A DNA stretch of 64,000 nt from Bromus sterilis (lineage: Eukaryota; Streptophyta; Magnoliopsida; Poales; Poaceae), in assembly GCA_950022295.1 (NCBI GenBank), contig OX465600.1:228677782-228741781 (forward strand), in the 5' to 3' direction. The notes beneath the pieces were generated by a model. It did not search any database and was not told the origin of the DNA. It worked only from the letters and a program-made list of their open reading frames with translations. Position numbers and translations under genes: made by a program. Shown here piece after piece: positions 1 to 11,518 of the stretch. Each line of letters begins with the position of its first letter. Positions within the stretch are counted from its first letter, which is position 1.

Positions 1-1641
1 AAACTATTACGGACCCCACGATAAAATAGAATTTGGTACTGTTTTGCCCTAAACAATATTTTATTATTTTATTAGCAAGCAAGAGCAGCATAAACACAAT
101 CTACATGCAATTCTAGTCAAGTTACATATAAAGAACATTTTAATCAGAGCAACAGTTAAAAAGTTATTGCAGTTACAGTTTACAGTGGCAGGCAGTGGAA
201 TTAGCAGGTCAACAACATGTAAACAAAGTCAAACATGGCAACAAGCAACATTTTAATAATCTACGTGCAAAACGGAGCAACTTTCATGTAGAAAGCGTCT
301 CCATCGGAGCTACCGGTGAAAAGTTATAGCTACCGCAAAAAAACTACACAATCTGCCAAAACAATAAATAAACTCCTAGAAAAAAAAACTACTCGGGCCG
401 AAACTAGACTACTGGGCCCAACAGAAAAGAAAGAAAAAAACAAAAGAAAAAAAAACAAAAGGGGGCGCCTCACCTTGGGCCGTGGCCCATCTGGCCTGGA
501 GGTCGACCTGGGCTGGCTGGGCTGGATCTGGCCGTCGGTTGGGTCGTGGGGCTGCAGGCCGGGCGTGGCCCACCTGGGCATCCAGCCGCTGGATCAAGCG
601 CGGCTTGTCGTCCCTCCTGGACGTGGCCGACTAGGGCGGCTGCGGCGTGGTGCCCCTGCGGCTGGGCTCGGTTTTTCCGGCGAGGGGAGGCCGGGACCGA
701 GGCGGGAGGCGGCGGGACCGAGTACGGTGGCGAGCAATCGGGGCCGGCGAGTTCCTTGGCGGTAGATCGAGCGCGGGCTCCAAATCAGCCATGGCGGGCG
801 GCGCTGACGTCCATGGAAACTCCCATGGCGGCTCGGCTTGAACAGAAAGAGAGAGAGAGCGCGGTTAGGGAGGGAGAGAGGAGAAGAGAAGGAGAGGAGA
901 GGGCGCAACCTGCGGGGCGGCGGTCGCGGCGGCTCGCCGGCGACGGGCTCGCTGGCCGGAGCGAGAGGCGGCGGCGTGGTGGCAGGGAGGAGCTCGGGCT
1001 GGGGAAACCCCAACTGGCGACGTGGCGCAACACGGGTGGTCCGATCTGGATCGGACGGTGTAGATCGGCTAGGGTTTCGCGAAAATGGGGATAAAACTGC
1101 GAAAATGGGGTGTAGATCGGCCGGTGGCTGCCTAGGTGCTTAGGGACCCTAAGTGGGGTGGTGGTCTTTATATAGCCCCGGTGGCTGGCAGTTTGCAAAA
1201 ACATCCCCGTTTTCTCTCTCTCGCGCGCGGTGCTCACGTTTCTGACCGCCGGTGGTCCGTAGTACCTCCGATTCGGGTAAAACTTCGAACTGCGCGATCA
1301 GCACGTTGAGCCGGCGGCGTTCACCTCGCGCTGGAACTGTTTCGAAAACACTTTCCGGCGCGCTATAAAATAACCCGTTTAATTATTAAACGGGGTTTTT
1401 TGTTCCGTTGGCTGCGGCTGGTCTCGTGCGGTTTTCACGACGGTGATCGGGCGAAACCCGGTGTCGCAACGGTCGAGTGTCAGGGTGGCAAGGGTCGGTC
1501 TCCGTCCGATACGAGAAAAGAGGGGGGGAAATAATCGCCGATCGATAAATCGGGGATGCAAAGACCGCAAACAAATCAGACAATCAAACAATTCACACCG
1601 AAAACAAATTTTTAATTTTTTGTGAAAACTGGGAAGTTACA
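1..1641 (-). mobile_element. Element X: LTR of a Ty3/gypsy-type retrotransposon, running off the left edge
   Basis: Read on the minus strand, the LTR begins at 1641 with TGTAACTTCCC, a typical gypsy LTR start, exactly where homology to the G1-family LTR resumes in G0. Going leftward there is an AT-rich stretch, a TATA box (1167-1176), a very GC-rich block to about 470 with a splice-donor-like AAG/GTGAGG near 472, then C/T-rich and AT-rich sequence to the edge. Open frames of up to 182 codons lie in the GC-rich block on both strands and look like composition effects, not genes. The left terminus and the matching TSD lie outside the window, so I cannot tell a solo LTR from a complete element. 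The family is not recognised. Confidence 0.6.
1167..1176 (-). promoter_or_regulatory. Probable TATA box of the X LTR
   Basis: Minus-strand CTATATAAAG lies at the edge of the GC-rich block, as expected for the LTR promoter; transcription would run leftward. Confidence 0.5.
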
Positions 1642-3515
1642 TTGAACCTATTCCTTTGCATGACCTATCATTTTTTCACAGTAGTAATCAAACCACAATC
1701 CTAGCAGATGTAGGAGTTTGTTGATATCATGTAGCCCCTGCAACTGTTACAGCTTATTGCATGCTTAGAGGTTACAATGAGGCTACTTTGATGTGAGCCG
1801 GGATGGTAGTGATCATGTGAATGATGGTGGAAACGTGTTGGTGAATTTGACCTAAACAAGGTGAACAATGAGAGGCTGTGTAGGAGTACACAGTGGGTTG
1901 TCTCATTGAACACTTCCTTAAGCCCGAGTTCTTGTGTTGTTATCCAAGACTAAGAGTACGACCACACATTGGGCTCACTGACCCCTCTCGGCCTAGTACC
2001 TCACCCCGGACCTGTACAGGAGTCGCAAGTAGTTCTCCCTTTAACAATCTCAAGCAGGTGGAGGTGGAACCAAGGTAAGTGGTTGGCGTAGGTTGTGGGC
2101 ACATTGAATCAAGTGATCATGATCGAGTTGAGCTTGATGACGGTCACACAACGTTTGAGTTCGCATCGGAAAAATCGGTCGGATTCCGATCGTGGTCCCA
2201 ACTCAAATAGGCGACTCCCTAGGACTAGAGATGGTGCCTGAGTGAAGTGTCGTGGCAACATCCTCGCCGGTACTCACTTTAAGGGTCCATCCCCAGGCGG
2301 TAACTGATGAGGCGTGTGTGTAGCAGTACACCCCTGCAGGGTTAATGAACTATTCAAATAGCCGTGTCCGCGGTTATGGACTACTTGGAGACCTTTACTT
2401 GATCATAGACAACTTCAATGGTTACTCTAAAACTTGCCAGGATAAGTGTGAGTGATATGGCGTGCTTCCTCGTGGGGAAGTCGAGGAAGTATCCATAGTG
2501 GTGTATTGGTTGGAGACTTGATACTTGGACTCGTGTACTCTCCTTACCTCATTCTGGTATTCGTAGTACAGGACTAGCCAAGTCAAAGCTGGCACTTCTG
2601 CAATGAAACCCCACCTCCCTTTGCCTTGATACATGTGCATGAGTAGTATAGTTCCTATGTAAGTCTTGCTGAGTACGTCTTTGTACTCACGTTTTCTTAT
2701 TCTATGTTTTAGAGACGAGACCACTGACCCTGATGGTGGCCTCTACCTCGAGCTCGACGTGGACCAGGTCGTATAGTTCCAGACAGAAGCCTGTGCCCTT
2801 TGGAGGGTCGTTGTATTTTCTTTCAGGCTTCTTAAGCCATTTTTTAAACTTGTCTTTACTAAGACATAATTTGCTTCCGTTGATGTTTGATGTAATGTTG
2901 GGTCACAGCCATGTGATCTCTGCTTGTAATACAACTACTATGTCTGCTCTGTTTAACAGAAGTTATAAAGACTATGAGTTTGTAGAGTTCATATTATGAT
3001 TACCTTCTGTTTACACTAGACATGTATGCTGCGTGTATGATTATAACGTGCATGTCTTAGTGTGGGGTTCGATAGCTTAGTTGTGTTCTTGCCGGCGGTC
3101 TTTCTTACACCAAGTGGCCCTTAGATGTGCGCAGCTTGGGGCATCGCGATGCGATTTCTCGTGACTCTGTCACGTGGCACACTTTTTTGTACGATCGAGC
3201 CCGCCCGAGATCCCGACTAGGTGATTGGGCTGGAGTCTGTTTATGTAAGTGTTATAATTCAATCGATAATGTGATTGAGGCGACTTGTCTATGAGTATGG
3301 GATTTCACCACCCATAATCATTTAGACTTGTGAGCGGACGATGAGGACCCATCTCAGTTGATCATCCGGCCTCGATGGGATGCCCCTCACGTACGATGCT
3401 TTCCGAGAGTGTTCTGTGCTTGGCCTTGTCTGCTTAGACAAGTGGGTACGGCTCTCGGCTCTTCATATGATTGAGTTGTGACTGGAATTACATACGCAAA
3501 CCCCGGGTCCCGACA
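1642..3515 (+). repeat. G0 5' LTR, right-hand part
   Basis: The 3' end is fixed by CCCGGGTCCCGACA, the same terminus as the G1 and G3 LTRs, five bases before the PBS. The sequence follows the G1-family LTR with many substitutions and contains the conserved palindromic block (2328-2381) and the exon-like segment at 2713-2776. The upstream part of this LTR lies beyond the X insertion and outside the window. Confidence 0.8.
2328..2381 (+). repeat. Palindrome-rich conserved LTR block, G0 copy
   Basis: Same word order as in G1 with a few substitutions (CTATTCAAATAG, CCGTGTCCGCGG). Confidence 0.65.
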
Positions 3516-3519
3516 GACT

Positions 3520-3535
3520 TGGTATCAGAGCAGGA
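3520..3535 (+). other. G0 primer-binding site (tRNA-iMet type)
   Basis: TGGTATCAGAGCAGGA is complementary to the 3' end of plant initiator-methionine tRNA and lies four bases after the LTR end, where minus-strand DNA synthesis would be primed. Confidence 0.9.
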
Positions 3536-3960
3536 CTGTCTGTAGGATTATCAAACCCTTGGCCGATGTCGAGTCTAGCATTCTATAGTTATATAGTTAC
3601 ATTGGGTATAAGGGAACAACGTAATACTTCTTTTTCTCCTTACCCCCATCGAGCTGAGTTCTGAGTCACCCTCATCTTGTTCTACAGGAAGATAGGACTA
3701 GGCTCATCTATGTATTTACTAGGACATCTCATTGATTGCTTCTTTGTAGCCGTAGGAGTGTTGTGGTCTTCCAGAGTCATCATTCCATAGTGCTTCTTTG
3801 GAAGTGATGTTTGTTATCTTGTTGGTTGTCTCTTTTCCATCCCGGTACAGCCGTTAAGATGTCCGTTTGTGACTTCGATGTTGTTGCATTATAGTCTTGT
3901 TGTCTTAGCATAGAATTTTACCATAAATCCTATTCTGATTGTTGGTTCTTATCACACAGA
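3536..3960 (+). other. G0 untranslated leader
   Basis: Non-coding stretch between PBS and gag. It shares blocks with the G1 and G3 leaders (for example GGGAACAACGTAA near 3610), but leads straight into gag where G1 and G3 first have ORF0. It ends CACACAGA just before the gag ATG, resembling a splice acceptor. Confidence 0.6.
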
Positions 3961-4980
3961 ATGTCAGGTGGAAATCGTTGTGATGATTTCAGTCTTGGTA
4001 ATAGAGATGACGAAGATCCTCCACCACCACCTTCTGCGGAGGAAATCATGATGGAGGCCGAGCAGAATCGCCGTGATCAGACACGTCTTCTCGAGCGTAT
4101 TGAGCAGAACACTTCTCGTCAGTGTCATAGTGTTGTTACCATCCAGGACTTCATTCTCCTCAACCCGCCAGTATTCCGATGTTCTTCCGATCCCCTTGAT
4201 GCCGATGATTGGCTTCGTTCCCTCGAGCGTAAGCTTGAGACAGCCCTATGTTGCTCCCGGTGATCGTGTGCTATTCGCGGCATATTTTCTGGAAGGTGCT
4301 GCTCTTCAGTGGTGGGAGAATTTTGTAGCAATGCAGCCCGTTGGTCACGTGGTGACTTGGCAAGAGTTCTGTGATGATTTCCGAGGATATCATATTCCGG
4401 ATCAGCTGATGGAGCACAAGAAAGAAGAGCTTTGCAATCTGACCCAAGGAAAGATGTCTGTTCATGAGTATCGGACTGAGTTCACTCGTCTAGCACGTTA
4501 TGCCCAAGAAGAAGTATCCACCGATGCCAAGAAACAAGCAAGGTTCCGTAAGGGACTTAGCCCCGTCCTTCGTCATGACCTGAATCTTCACGAGTTCGTC
4601 AACTTCACAGACTTGGTCGACAAATCCTTCATGGCCGAGTATGGAAATGAGTTGTATGAAGAGTCTCGCAAGCGTGATCGTGAGTTTGCACAATCTTCTG
4701 GCCCAGTTTCTCGAAAATGATGTGTATGGATTCCCTTCAGTGACGTCAGTCATGCTGTAAGTTCTTCTATACCACAAACCACCATATATCGTCCACCCCA
4801 ACCCAATCTTCCTCCTTGGAATTTTGTTGGACAATCAAGTTCTCATGTTCCTTTCATTCCACATGGTGTTTGCTTCCAATGTGGACAGTCAGGCCACAAT
4901 GTTCGAGAGTGTCCCCAAAATCATGTAGCCACCACCCCTAAACCAAAACAATCCTTTCGTCATGGCAAGCCACCACCCAA
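3961..4980 (+). pseudogene. gag: G0 gag (nucleocapsid precursor), broken
   Basis: Gag packages the element RNA into virus-like particles in the cytoplasm. The frame opens at 3961 (MSGGNR) with a short proline run, then the usual retrotransposon Gag core (LNPPVF, DADDWLRSLERKL, WWENF, LARYAQEE). A one-base insertion around 4240-4255 shifts the frame; the rest continues in the frame open from 4073. A TGA at 4718-4720, plausibly from CGA, interrupts the basic linker. A CX2CX4HX4C zinc knuckle follows at 4871-4912 (CFQCGQSGHNVREC). Past the stop the frame runs directly into protease, so Gag and Pol were probably one polyprotein. Not functional as it stands. Confidence 0.85.
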
Positions 4981-5935
4981 AACTTCCAATGTCAAGCCTC
5001 CTGCCTATGAATATGGTTATGTGAACCACGTATCCATTCTAGATACCCACAAGTCAACCGATGTTGTACTTGGAACCCTTCCTGTCAATTCCACCCCAGC
5101 GTCGGTTCTTTTTGACCCAGGAGCATCTCATTCATTCATATCCCAGGACTTTGCACTGTCACATGACATCTCTTTTTCGATGTTATCCACACCCTTAGTT
5201 GTGCAAGCCCCTGAATTTAGATGGCACACCACAATGGTGAGTCATGAAAATGAAGTTGCTATTCAGGGTTTAGTATTCCTTGCCTCACTTATAGCCCTCA
5301 AGTCTTCAAACATTGATGTCATCCTAGGAATGGATTGGTTATCAAGACAGAATGTTGTCCTTGATTGTAAAGCCAAGTTAGTTAAACTAACCCATCCTTC
5401 AGGCCAGACAATCAAGTACACCTCACCAAGCTCTAGAACCCAGGTGCATTCTTTGAATGTGCTTCCCCTTCCTGACATTGAAGATATTCCGGTGGTTCGT
5501 GAATTCCCGGATGTCTTTCCAGAAGAGCTGGCAGGCATACCACCTGACAGATCTGTAGAGTTTGTGGTAGATCTTATCCCAGGAGCCGCCCCAATATCTA
5601 GACGCCCATATAGAATGGCCCCACGTGAGTTAGCTGAGCTCAAAATCCAACTTGAAGCTTCGTTGGCAAAAGTCTTCATCCGCCCTAGCTCATCGCCATG
5701 GGGTTGCCCCGTTCTGTTCGTAACGAAGAAAGATGGAACAGAAAGGATGTGCGTAAACTATCGCCCGCTAAATCTAGCGACGATAAAGAAAAAGTACCCA
5801 CTACCCAGGATCAATGATCTTTATGATCAACTTGCTGGATCCTCTGTCTTCTCCAAGATGGATTTGAGATTAGGCTATCATTAAATCAAAATCAGAAACG
5901 AGGACATTCCCAAAACGACTTTCACTACTCGTTAT
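4981..5935 (+). pseudogene. pol: G0 pol: protease and start of reverse transcriptase, interrupted
   Basis: The frame is open from 5021 to 5881. It carries the aspartic protease (LFDPGASHSF, then DVILGMDWL), the linker to RT (FPDVFPEEL), and the start of RT (RPSSSPWGCPVLFVTKKDG, MCVNYRPLN, INDLYDQL, GYH). A TAA at 5882-5884 replaces the CAA Gln codon seen at this site in G3. Coding similarity then continues (KIRNEDIPK) until G1 interrupts it at 5935. The protease motif is D-P-G-A, not the common D-T/S-G-A, as in G1 and G3. The rest of pol resumes at 63972 and leaves the window. Confidence 0.88.
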
Positions 5936-8900
5936 TGTCAGAACCCTCTGTTAGGTAATGTGCTAGGATCAAAGTCATCTTTCATCATGTCAAAATTTTC
6001 AAAATAAATCATTGAAATCAAATTCAAAAGCAAAATGGGAGAAGGAACCCCCCTAGATGAATTAATTCAAAAGGCCAGATAAAAATCTTCTCCAAAAATT
6101 CATGTTAGATTTTTGAAAAGTCTTATAAATGAGTGTGATCACAAATCAAGTGATGTGGGACCCACCCCATGCTCATGGATTTTTCAAATATTCAAACAGT
6201 GCCTTGGAATTAATCAAAAACCCCTATTTGATTTAAAGTTCAAATTATTTGAATTTTAAAAATGTTCAAAATTTATAAGTGGCTAGTATATTATTTTGTG
6301 AGGCCATATAAAAATTATGAGCATTTAATAAAATGGTTTGCTATTTTTTTAGCTAGCCAAAACAAATGTCAGAAAGAAAAACAGAAAATAAAAAGGCAGA
6401 GGACTTACCTCTCGCCTAGGGCGAAGCCCACCTCCTTCTGGCCGGCCCAGCCCACCCGAGGTCTTCTGTCGTCTTCCTCCCGCGCGCCCAAGCAGCTCGG
6501 TGGCGAGGCGCCGACGCCGTGGACGCCACCGCGACGCCCACGGTGTTCCAGGCCTCCCCAGCTCACCAAACTGCGCCAGGGAGACGTCTGCATCGCCCTC
6601 TCTCACTTCCCCCCCTCCAGAGCTCCTCCCCTTCCTCTCCCGCTCGATTTCGTCGCCGCCCGAGGACCGCCGTGGAGCACGCCGCCGAGTCCACGCAGCC
6701 ACCGTCGTCCCCGAGCCGTGCCACCATGTCCAGAAGAACCGCAGCAGACGTCTTTGTCGTTCCCCCCATTCAATCGAGCCCGAGCGCCTCAGCAGACGAC
6801 GCCAGCTTCATCGAGGAGTCGCCGGACCCGCAAGTCACCGTCGTCGAATTCGCCGCCACCACGACCTCCCCGACCTCCCTGACCCCTCTGCTAGCATCAG
6901 GGTGAGCTTCTTCATCCTCCCCGACCAATCCCGGAGTTTCTCTCCTTCTCCTTTGCGATTTTCCATGAGAGCCGAGCACGGCCTCCGCCATGGGTGAGCT
7001 CGAGGTCGCCCCTGTGCTCCTCCGTCTCAGCCAGGGCGCGCGTTGTGTTCCCCTCCACCCCAGCGTTGCAACGCACTGCTTCCCGTTCGTTTTGGTGCAC
7101 GGAGTCGACTACTTCTTCTAAACCGAGCCACGGCCGCCGCCAAACCTCAACGCCGGCGAGGCTCCAGCCACCCCCTTGCCCTCCCGTGTGCACCACTAGA
7201 CGCGGATGAGCGCGAGGTGCGTCCCCATGACCTCCCCCTGCCAAGCCGTGGCCGGGAGCCCATTCCGGCGAGACGCCGCCGTCCCCAGTGGTCGCCGCCA
7301 GTTAGCCGCCGGTGGGTTAACCCCCCTAAACCATGCTTACCCCCCCCCTTAGCCGATGACAAGTGGGCCCAGGGCCCTTAATCCCCACTGGTTAAGTTAA
7401 ACCAGCCGGGTTATTTAACCCAGTGGCTGACAGGCCGACCCCACACGTCAGACCCCCCCCCTGACGTCATCCTTGCGCAAGCCTGACGCAATAAAGGATT
7501 TCCAGAATAAAAAGAAATCAGAGAAATTACAGAAATTCCAGAAAAAGGCTGAAACTTTGCAAATTCATAGAAAATTCATATCAACTCCAAATTTAACAAA
7601 TAATATATGAAAAATGATCAGGAGAAAATAAGCTATCCAAATATCCAACTTTCAACCATGTTTGAGTTGAATTTAAAATGTGATCAGTAGCATTTGCTAT
7701 TTGAGTTAAATGGAATTAATTCAAATTCTTTTCAAATGATTTTGCATTTTGAACCATATCAACATACTACATTTCAAACACACATCAGAGGCATATCATA
7801 ACCATTTCAAAATGGTTTAACTTGATCAAACAATGTCATATGCAACTTGACTAAATTGAATTCAAATTGGAGTTTGATTTGCAATTCAAGTAGAAATATA
7901 CTCCATTTAAATGGAATTTCCCAAACACATCAGAAACATATACATCAAGTTTCAACCTTCAACCATGTGTTTGTGCATTGTATTTATATTGCTTCCTTGT
8001 TTGTTGTTTGTCGAGTAGAGGTGGAACCGGAACAGGAGGCTGCCCCCTTCGTTGAAGACCCCGACCCCGAACCTCGTCAGCAAGGCAAGCAAACCCCCAT
8101 TGATCATGTCGATAAAATCCCACTTCCCTCTCATGTCTCGCTTATGCATTGTATAGGATGATTACCATGCTACGTTTCTACCGCATAGATGAACCCATTC
8201 CTTTGCATGACCTATCATTTGTCACAGTAGTAGGCAAACCACAATCCTAGCAACTGTAGGAGTTGATTGATATCATGTGGCCCCTGCAATTGTTACTGCT
8301 TATTGCATGCTTAGAATGATACCATGTTGATATTGTTATGTGAGTCGGGATGGTAGTGATCATGATGATGTTGGTGGAAAGGCGTTGATGAATCTACCCT
8401 AATACAAGGTGAACGATGAGAGGTTGTGTAGGAGTACACGGTGGGTTGTCTCGTTGAACACCGCCCTAAGTCCGAGTTCTTGTGTGGTGATCCAAGATGA
8501 AGAGTACAACCACACATTGGGCTCACTGACCCCTCCCAGCTTACTAACTCATCCCTTTCGATGTCCAGATGTCGCAATACTTCGGAGTTCTGGTAGGTCT
8601 GTGGCCTGGCTGCTAAGTGAGAGAACGGCTCACCCGAGACCGGCTTATGCACCACGCACACATCACTTGGGTCCACTTCGGTAAACCGGCCGGGTTCACG
8701 ATAGTGGTAGCCAACCCAGGTAGGCGGCTTTCTCGGACTAGATAGGCTATGAGTTAACAGTTGTGGTGAGCATCCTCGCTGGCACCCCTTGAATGGTGTC
8801 GAGATCAAAGGCGGTAAATGATGATCATGTGTGTGTAGCGGTACACCCCTGCAGGGTTAACAAAACTATTCGAATAGCCGCGTCCGCGGTTATGGACTGC

Positions 8901-9805
8901 TTGGAAAGCTTAGCTTGATTATTAGACAACTTGAACTGGATACTTCTAAAACACCCCAAGATAAGTGTGAGTGCTATGGCGTGATTTCTCGTGGGGAAGT
9001 CGAGGAAGGCACCATAGTGGTGTAATTGGTTGGAGAAAGTAGTGGACTCGTGTACGCTTCTTACCTCAAGTTTGGTACTCGTAGTTCAGGACTAGCCAAG
9101 TCAAAGCTGGCACTTCTGCAAGTGAACCCCACCTACCTTTACCTTGATACATGTGCATGAGTAGTATAGCTCCTATGTAAGTCTTGCTGAGTACGACTTT
9201 GTACTCACGTTTGCTTATTCTATGTTTTAGATGAACCCACTGACCCCGAAGGTGGCTTCTTCATCGAGCTCGACGACTGAAGATCAAGCTAGTCTAGTCC
9301 CAGTCAGACGACTGGTTCCCTCGTGGAGGGCTTGTGTTTAAATAAGGCTTCTTAAGCTATTTGTTAAACTTGTCTGTACCCAGACATACTTTTCTTCCGC
9401 TTGTTGTTGTAATGTTGGATCACATACTTGTGATCTCTGTGTGCACTCTGTAAGAGTTATCAATAAAATGTATAATTTGTAGAGAATTGCAATGATACAT
9501 ACTGTTCATACAAGGCATGTGTGCTGCGTGTATGTTTATTACATGCATGTCTTTGTATGGGTTTTCGAGACCTTAGTTGTGATCTGGCTGGCGGTCTTTC
9601 ATACACCAAGTGGCCCTTAGATGTGCGCAGCTTGGGGCATCGCGATGCGATTGCTCGAGACTCCGTCTCGTGCACACTTTGTGGTATGATCGAGCCCGCC
9701 CTAGACCCCGACTAAGTGATCGGGCTGGAGTAAGTCTATGTAAGAGTTATGAGATAGTCGATAGTATGGTTGAGGCGACTTGTTTGTGAATATGGGGGTT
9801 CATCA
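5936..9805 (+). repeat. G1 5' LTR, truncated on the right
   Basis: Colinear with the 3' LTR (59986-63763). Sections: an AT-rich start; a GC-rich block at about 6400-7330 (open on both strands); an AT-rich block; an acidic exon-like segment (8015-8160); the palindromic block (8842-8898); a second exon-like segment after an acceptor-like AG (9231-9280). Copia A begins at 9806, and the sequence matching 63764-63966 is absent. Relative to this copy the 3' LTR lacks about 105 bp near 62005. Confidence 0.88.
8842..8898 (+). repeat. Palindrome-rich conserved LTR block, G1 5' LTR copy
   Basis: Contains the self-complementary words CCTGCAGG, CTATTCGAATAG and CCGCGTCCGCGG in close succession, ending GGTTATGGAC. 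The same order occurs in all seven gypsy LTRs or LTR parts here that cover this position. Confidence 0.7.
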
Positions 9806-11504
9806 TGAAGGGAATATGCCCGAGAGGCAATAATAAAGTGGTTATTATCTTATTCCATGTTTATGTTAAATGTTTATTTTCATGCTATAATTGTGTTAAC
9901 CGGAAACGTTAATACATGTGTGTTTAATAAACAAAGAAAAGGTTCCTAGTAATGCCTCTCTTTATACTAGCTTGTTGATTAACGGATGATCAAGTTTTCC
10001 TGATCATGAACATTGGATGTTGTTAATAACAAGGTCATATCATTGGAGAATGATGTGATGAACATACACCCACAGTAGTTATAGCAATACGATCATGTCA
10101 TCAAAGTTTCTATTGCTATATCAAACTTTCACGAAGTAACCCTAATCCTTAGACCATGAGATCACGTCAATCACTGACACCGGAAGAGTACTTTGATTCC
10201 ATCAAACGTCACACCGTAACAGGGTGATTATAAAGGTGTCGTTGGGTACTTGGAAAGTGTTACTTGAGGCTCGTGGATCAAGAGTGGGATTTGTCCATCC
10301 AGATGACGGAGAGATATACTCTGGGCCCTCTCGGTGATATCACATTGACATCGCTTGCAAGCACGTGACTGGCTCACGAGGATGTTATATCACGGAACGA
10401 GTAAAGAGAACTTGTCGGTAACGAGATCGAACTAGGTATGGATGATACCAAATGATCGGATCTCGGACAAGTAAAATATCGCGAGACAAAAGGAATTGGT
10501 TACGGAGTTTTGGTTCACACGATCACTAGTTCATCATTGAGTAAGTGGGAGCCATCATGGATCTCCAGATCCCGCTGATGATTATTGATCAAAGAAGAGT
10601 CTCTGTCATGTCCATTTTATTCACGAACCGTAGGGTGACACACTTAAGGATTCGTTGACGCATTTGAGTGGATACGGAACGCCGGAGAATATACTGGACA
10701 ACACATGGACTGTTTTGATAAAACTGCCGGAATAGTTTCGGTATATCAAAATAGTGCAAGGGGATAATTTTTAATGTGTTCATTGAATGAAGTGTTCATC
10801 AATGAAGTACTCATTGAATGAAGTGTTCATTAATTTGAGTGACATTAAACAAGATAATTAAAAGTGTTTTAATGTGATAAACTCTTGGAATTTTGAGTGG
10901 AGAATTATGGAAGTTATGGGAATAATGTGTGACCCTTTGTTTTTGTGAGTGGAGAGTCCACCCACATGATGAGGGGAGAGGTGGCGGCACCTCTTGGGGC
11001 GTGCTACCCCTTGGGGGCTGCCTTCCCCTCCTATATATAGATGGGTGGAGGTCCTCACACATCTCACTCATTCCTCCATCTCTCATATGCCCTTTGGTTG
11101 GCATCTTCCTCCCCTTGCTAGATGATCCAGTTTCACGAGTACGGTGATTAGGCGAAGCCCTGCTCAAGATCTTCTCTACCACCACCACCACTATGTCGTA
11201 GTGCTGCTGGAGTTCCCGAGAAATCCACTACTTCCGCTGCCCAACTGGAGCAAGGGGCGGAGGTCGTCACTGATCTGTACGTGTGACCGACTACGGAGAC
11301 GCTGCCCGTTCGTGGCGTCAAGTCTTCATCACGACCTTGAGGTCGGCGAGTGTTCGACTACATCACCCACGAGAATAGTTCTCGTTAAAGCTTTTGGTCT
11401 TCGAGGGTGAGTCCTTCTCAAACCGTTACAAGTAATCTTCTAGATGTGATCTTGGCTGTTTCAACCGTAGGAAATTTTTTGTTTTCTATGCAACGAACCC
11501 TTTA
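9806..11504 (+). repeat. Copia A LTR1 (5' LTR), 1699 bp
   Basis: Starts TGAAGGG and ends CCCTTTA, so the terminal inverted repeat is imperfect at one base (CCCTTCA expected). The same change is in LTR2, so it was present in the parent. A TATA box lies at 11030-11040. The open frames here (up to 126 codons on the minus strand) recur in LTR2 and show no protein similarity I recognise. Confidence 0.9.
11030..11040 (+). promoter_or_regulatory. Probable TATA box of copia A LTR1
   Basis: CCTATATATAG sits in the middle of the LTR, followed by a pyrimidine-rich stretch suitable for transcription start. It is repeated in LTR2 at 26071-26081. Confidence 0.6.
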
Positions 11505-11505
11505 G

Positions 11506-11518
11506 TGGTATCAGAGCC
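11506..11518 (+). other. Copia A primer-binding site
   Basis: TGGTATCAGAGCC, one base after the LTR end, is complementary to initiator-methionine tRNA. The copy after LTR2 lies at 26547-26559. Confidence 0.9.

Larger units (their letters stand above)
1642..5935 (+). mobile_element. Element G0: outermost Ty3/gypsy retrotransposon, left part
   Basis: Order: part of the 5' LTR, PBS, leader, gag, protease and the start of reverse transcriptase. The element is cut at 5935 by G1 and resumes at 63972 in the same reverse-transcriptase region, after the duplicated GTTAT (5931-5935 and 63967-63971). Its LTR and proteins resemble those of G1 and G3 but are clearly divergent, so it is a related subfamily. 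Unlike G1 and G3 it has no ORF0 between leader and gag. It is the oldest layer visible. Confidence 0.88.

Noticed and set aside
316..1143. Long GC-rich frames of up to 182 codons on both strands at the left edge
   Set aside because: Open on both strands in a GC-rich LTR block, no family resemblance, low-complexity Arg/Gly/Pro composition; best explained by few stop codons in GC-rich DNA.
6262..7381. Frames of over 100 codons in the G1 5' LTR GC-rich block as host genes
   Set aside because: The same block recurs in every G1-family LTR with frameshifts between copies; it is part of a repeat.
10811..11410. 126- and 88-codon frames in the copia A LTR as genes
   Set aside because: They overlap the TATA and transcription-start region and are repeated in the other LTR; no recognisable protein.
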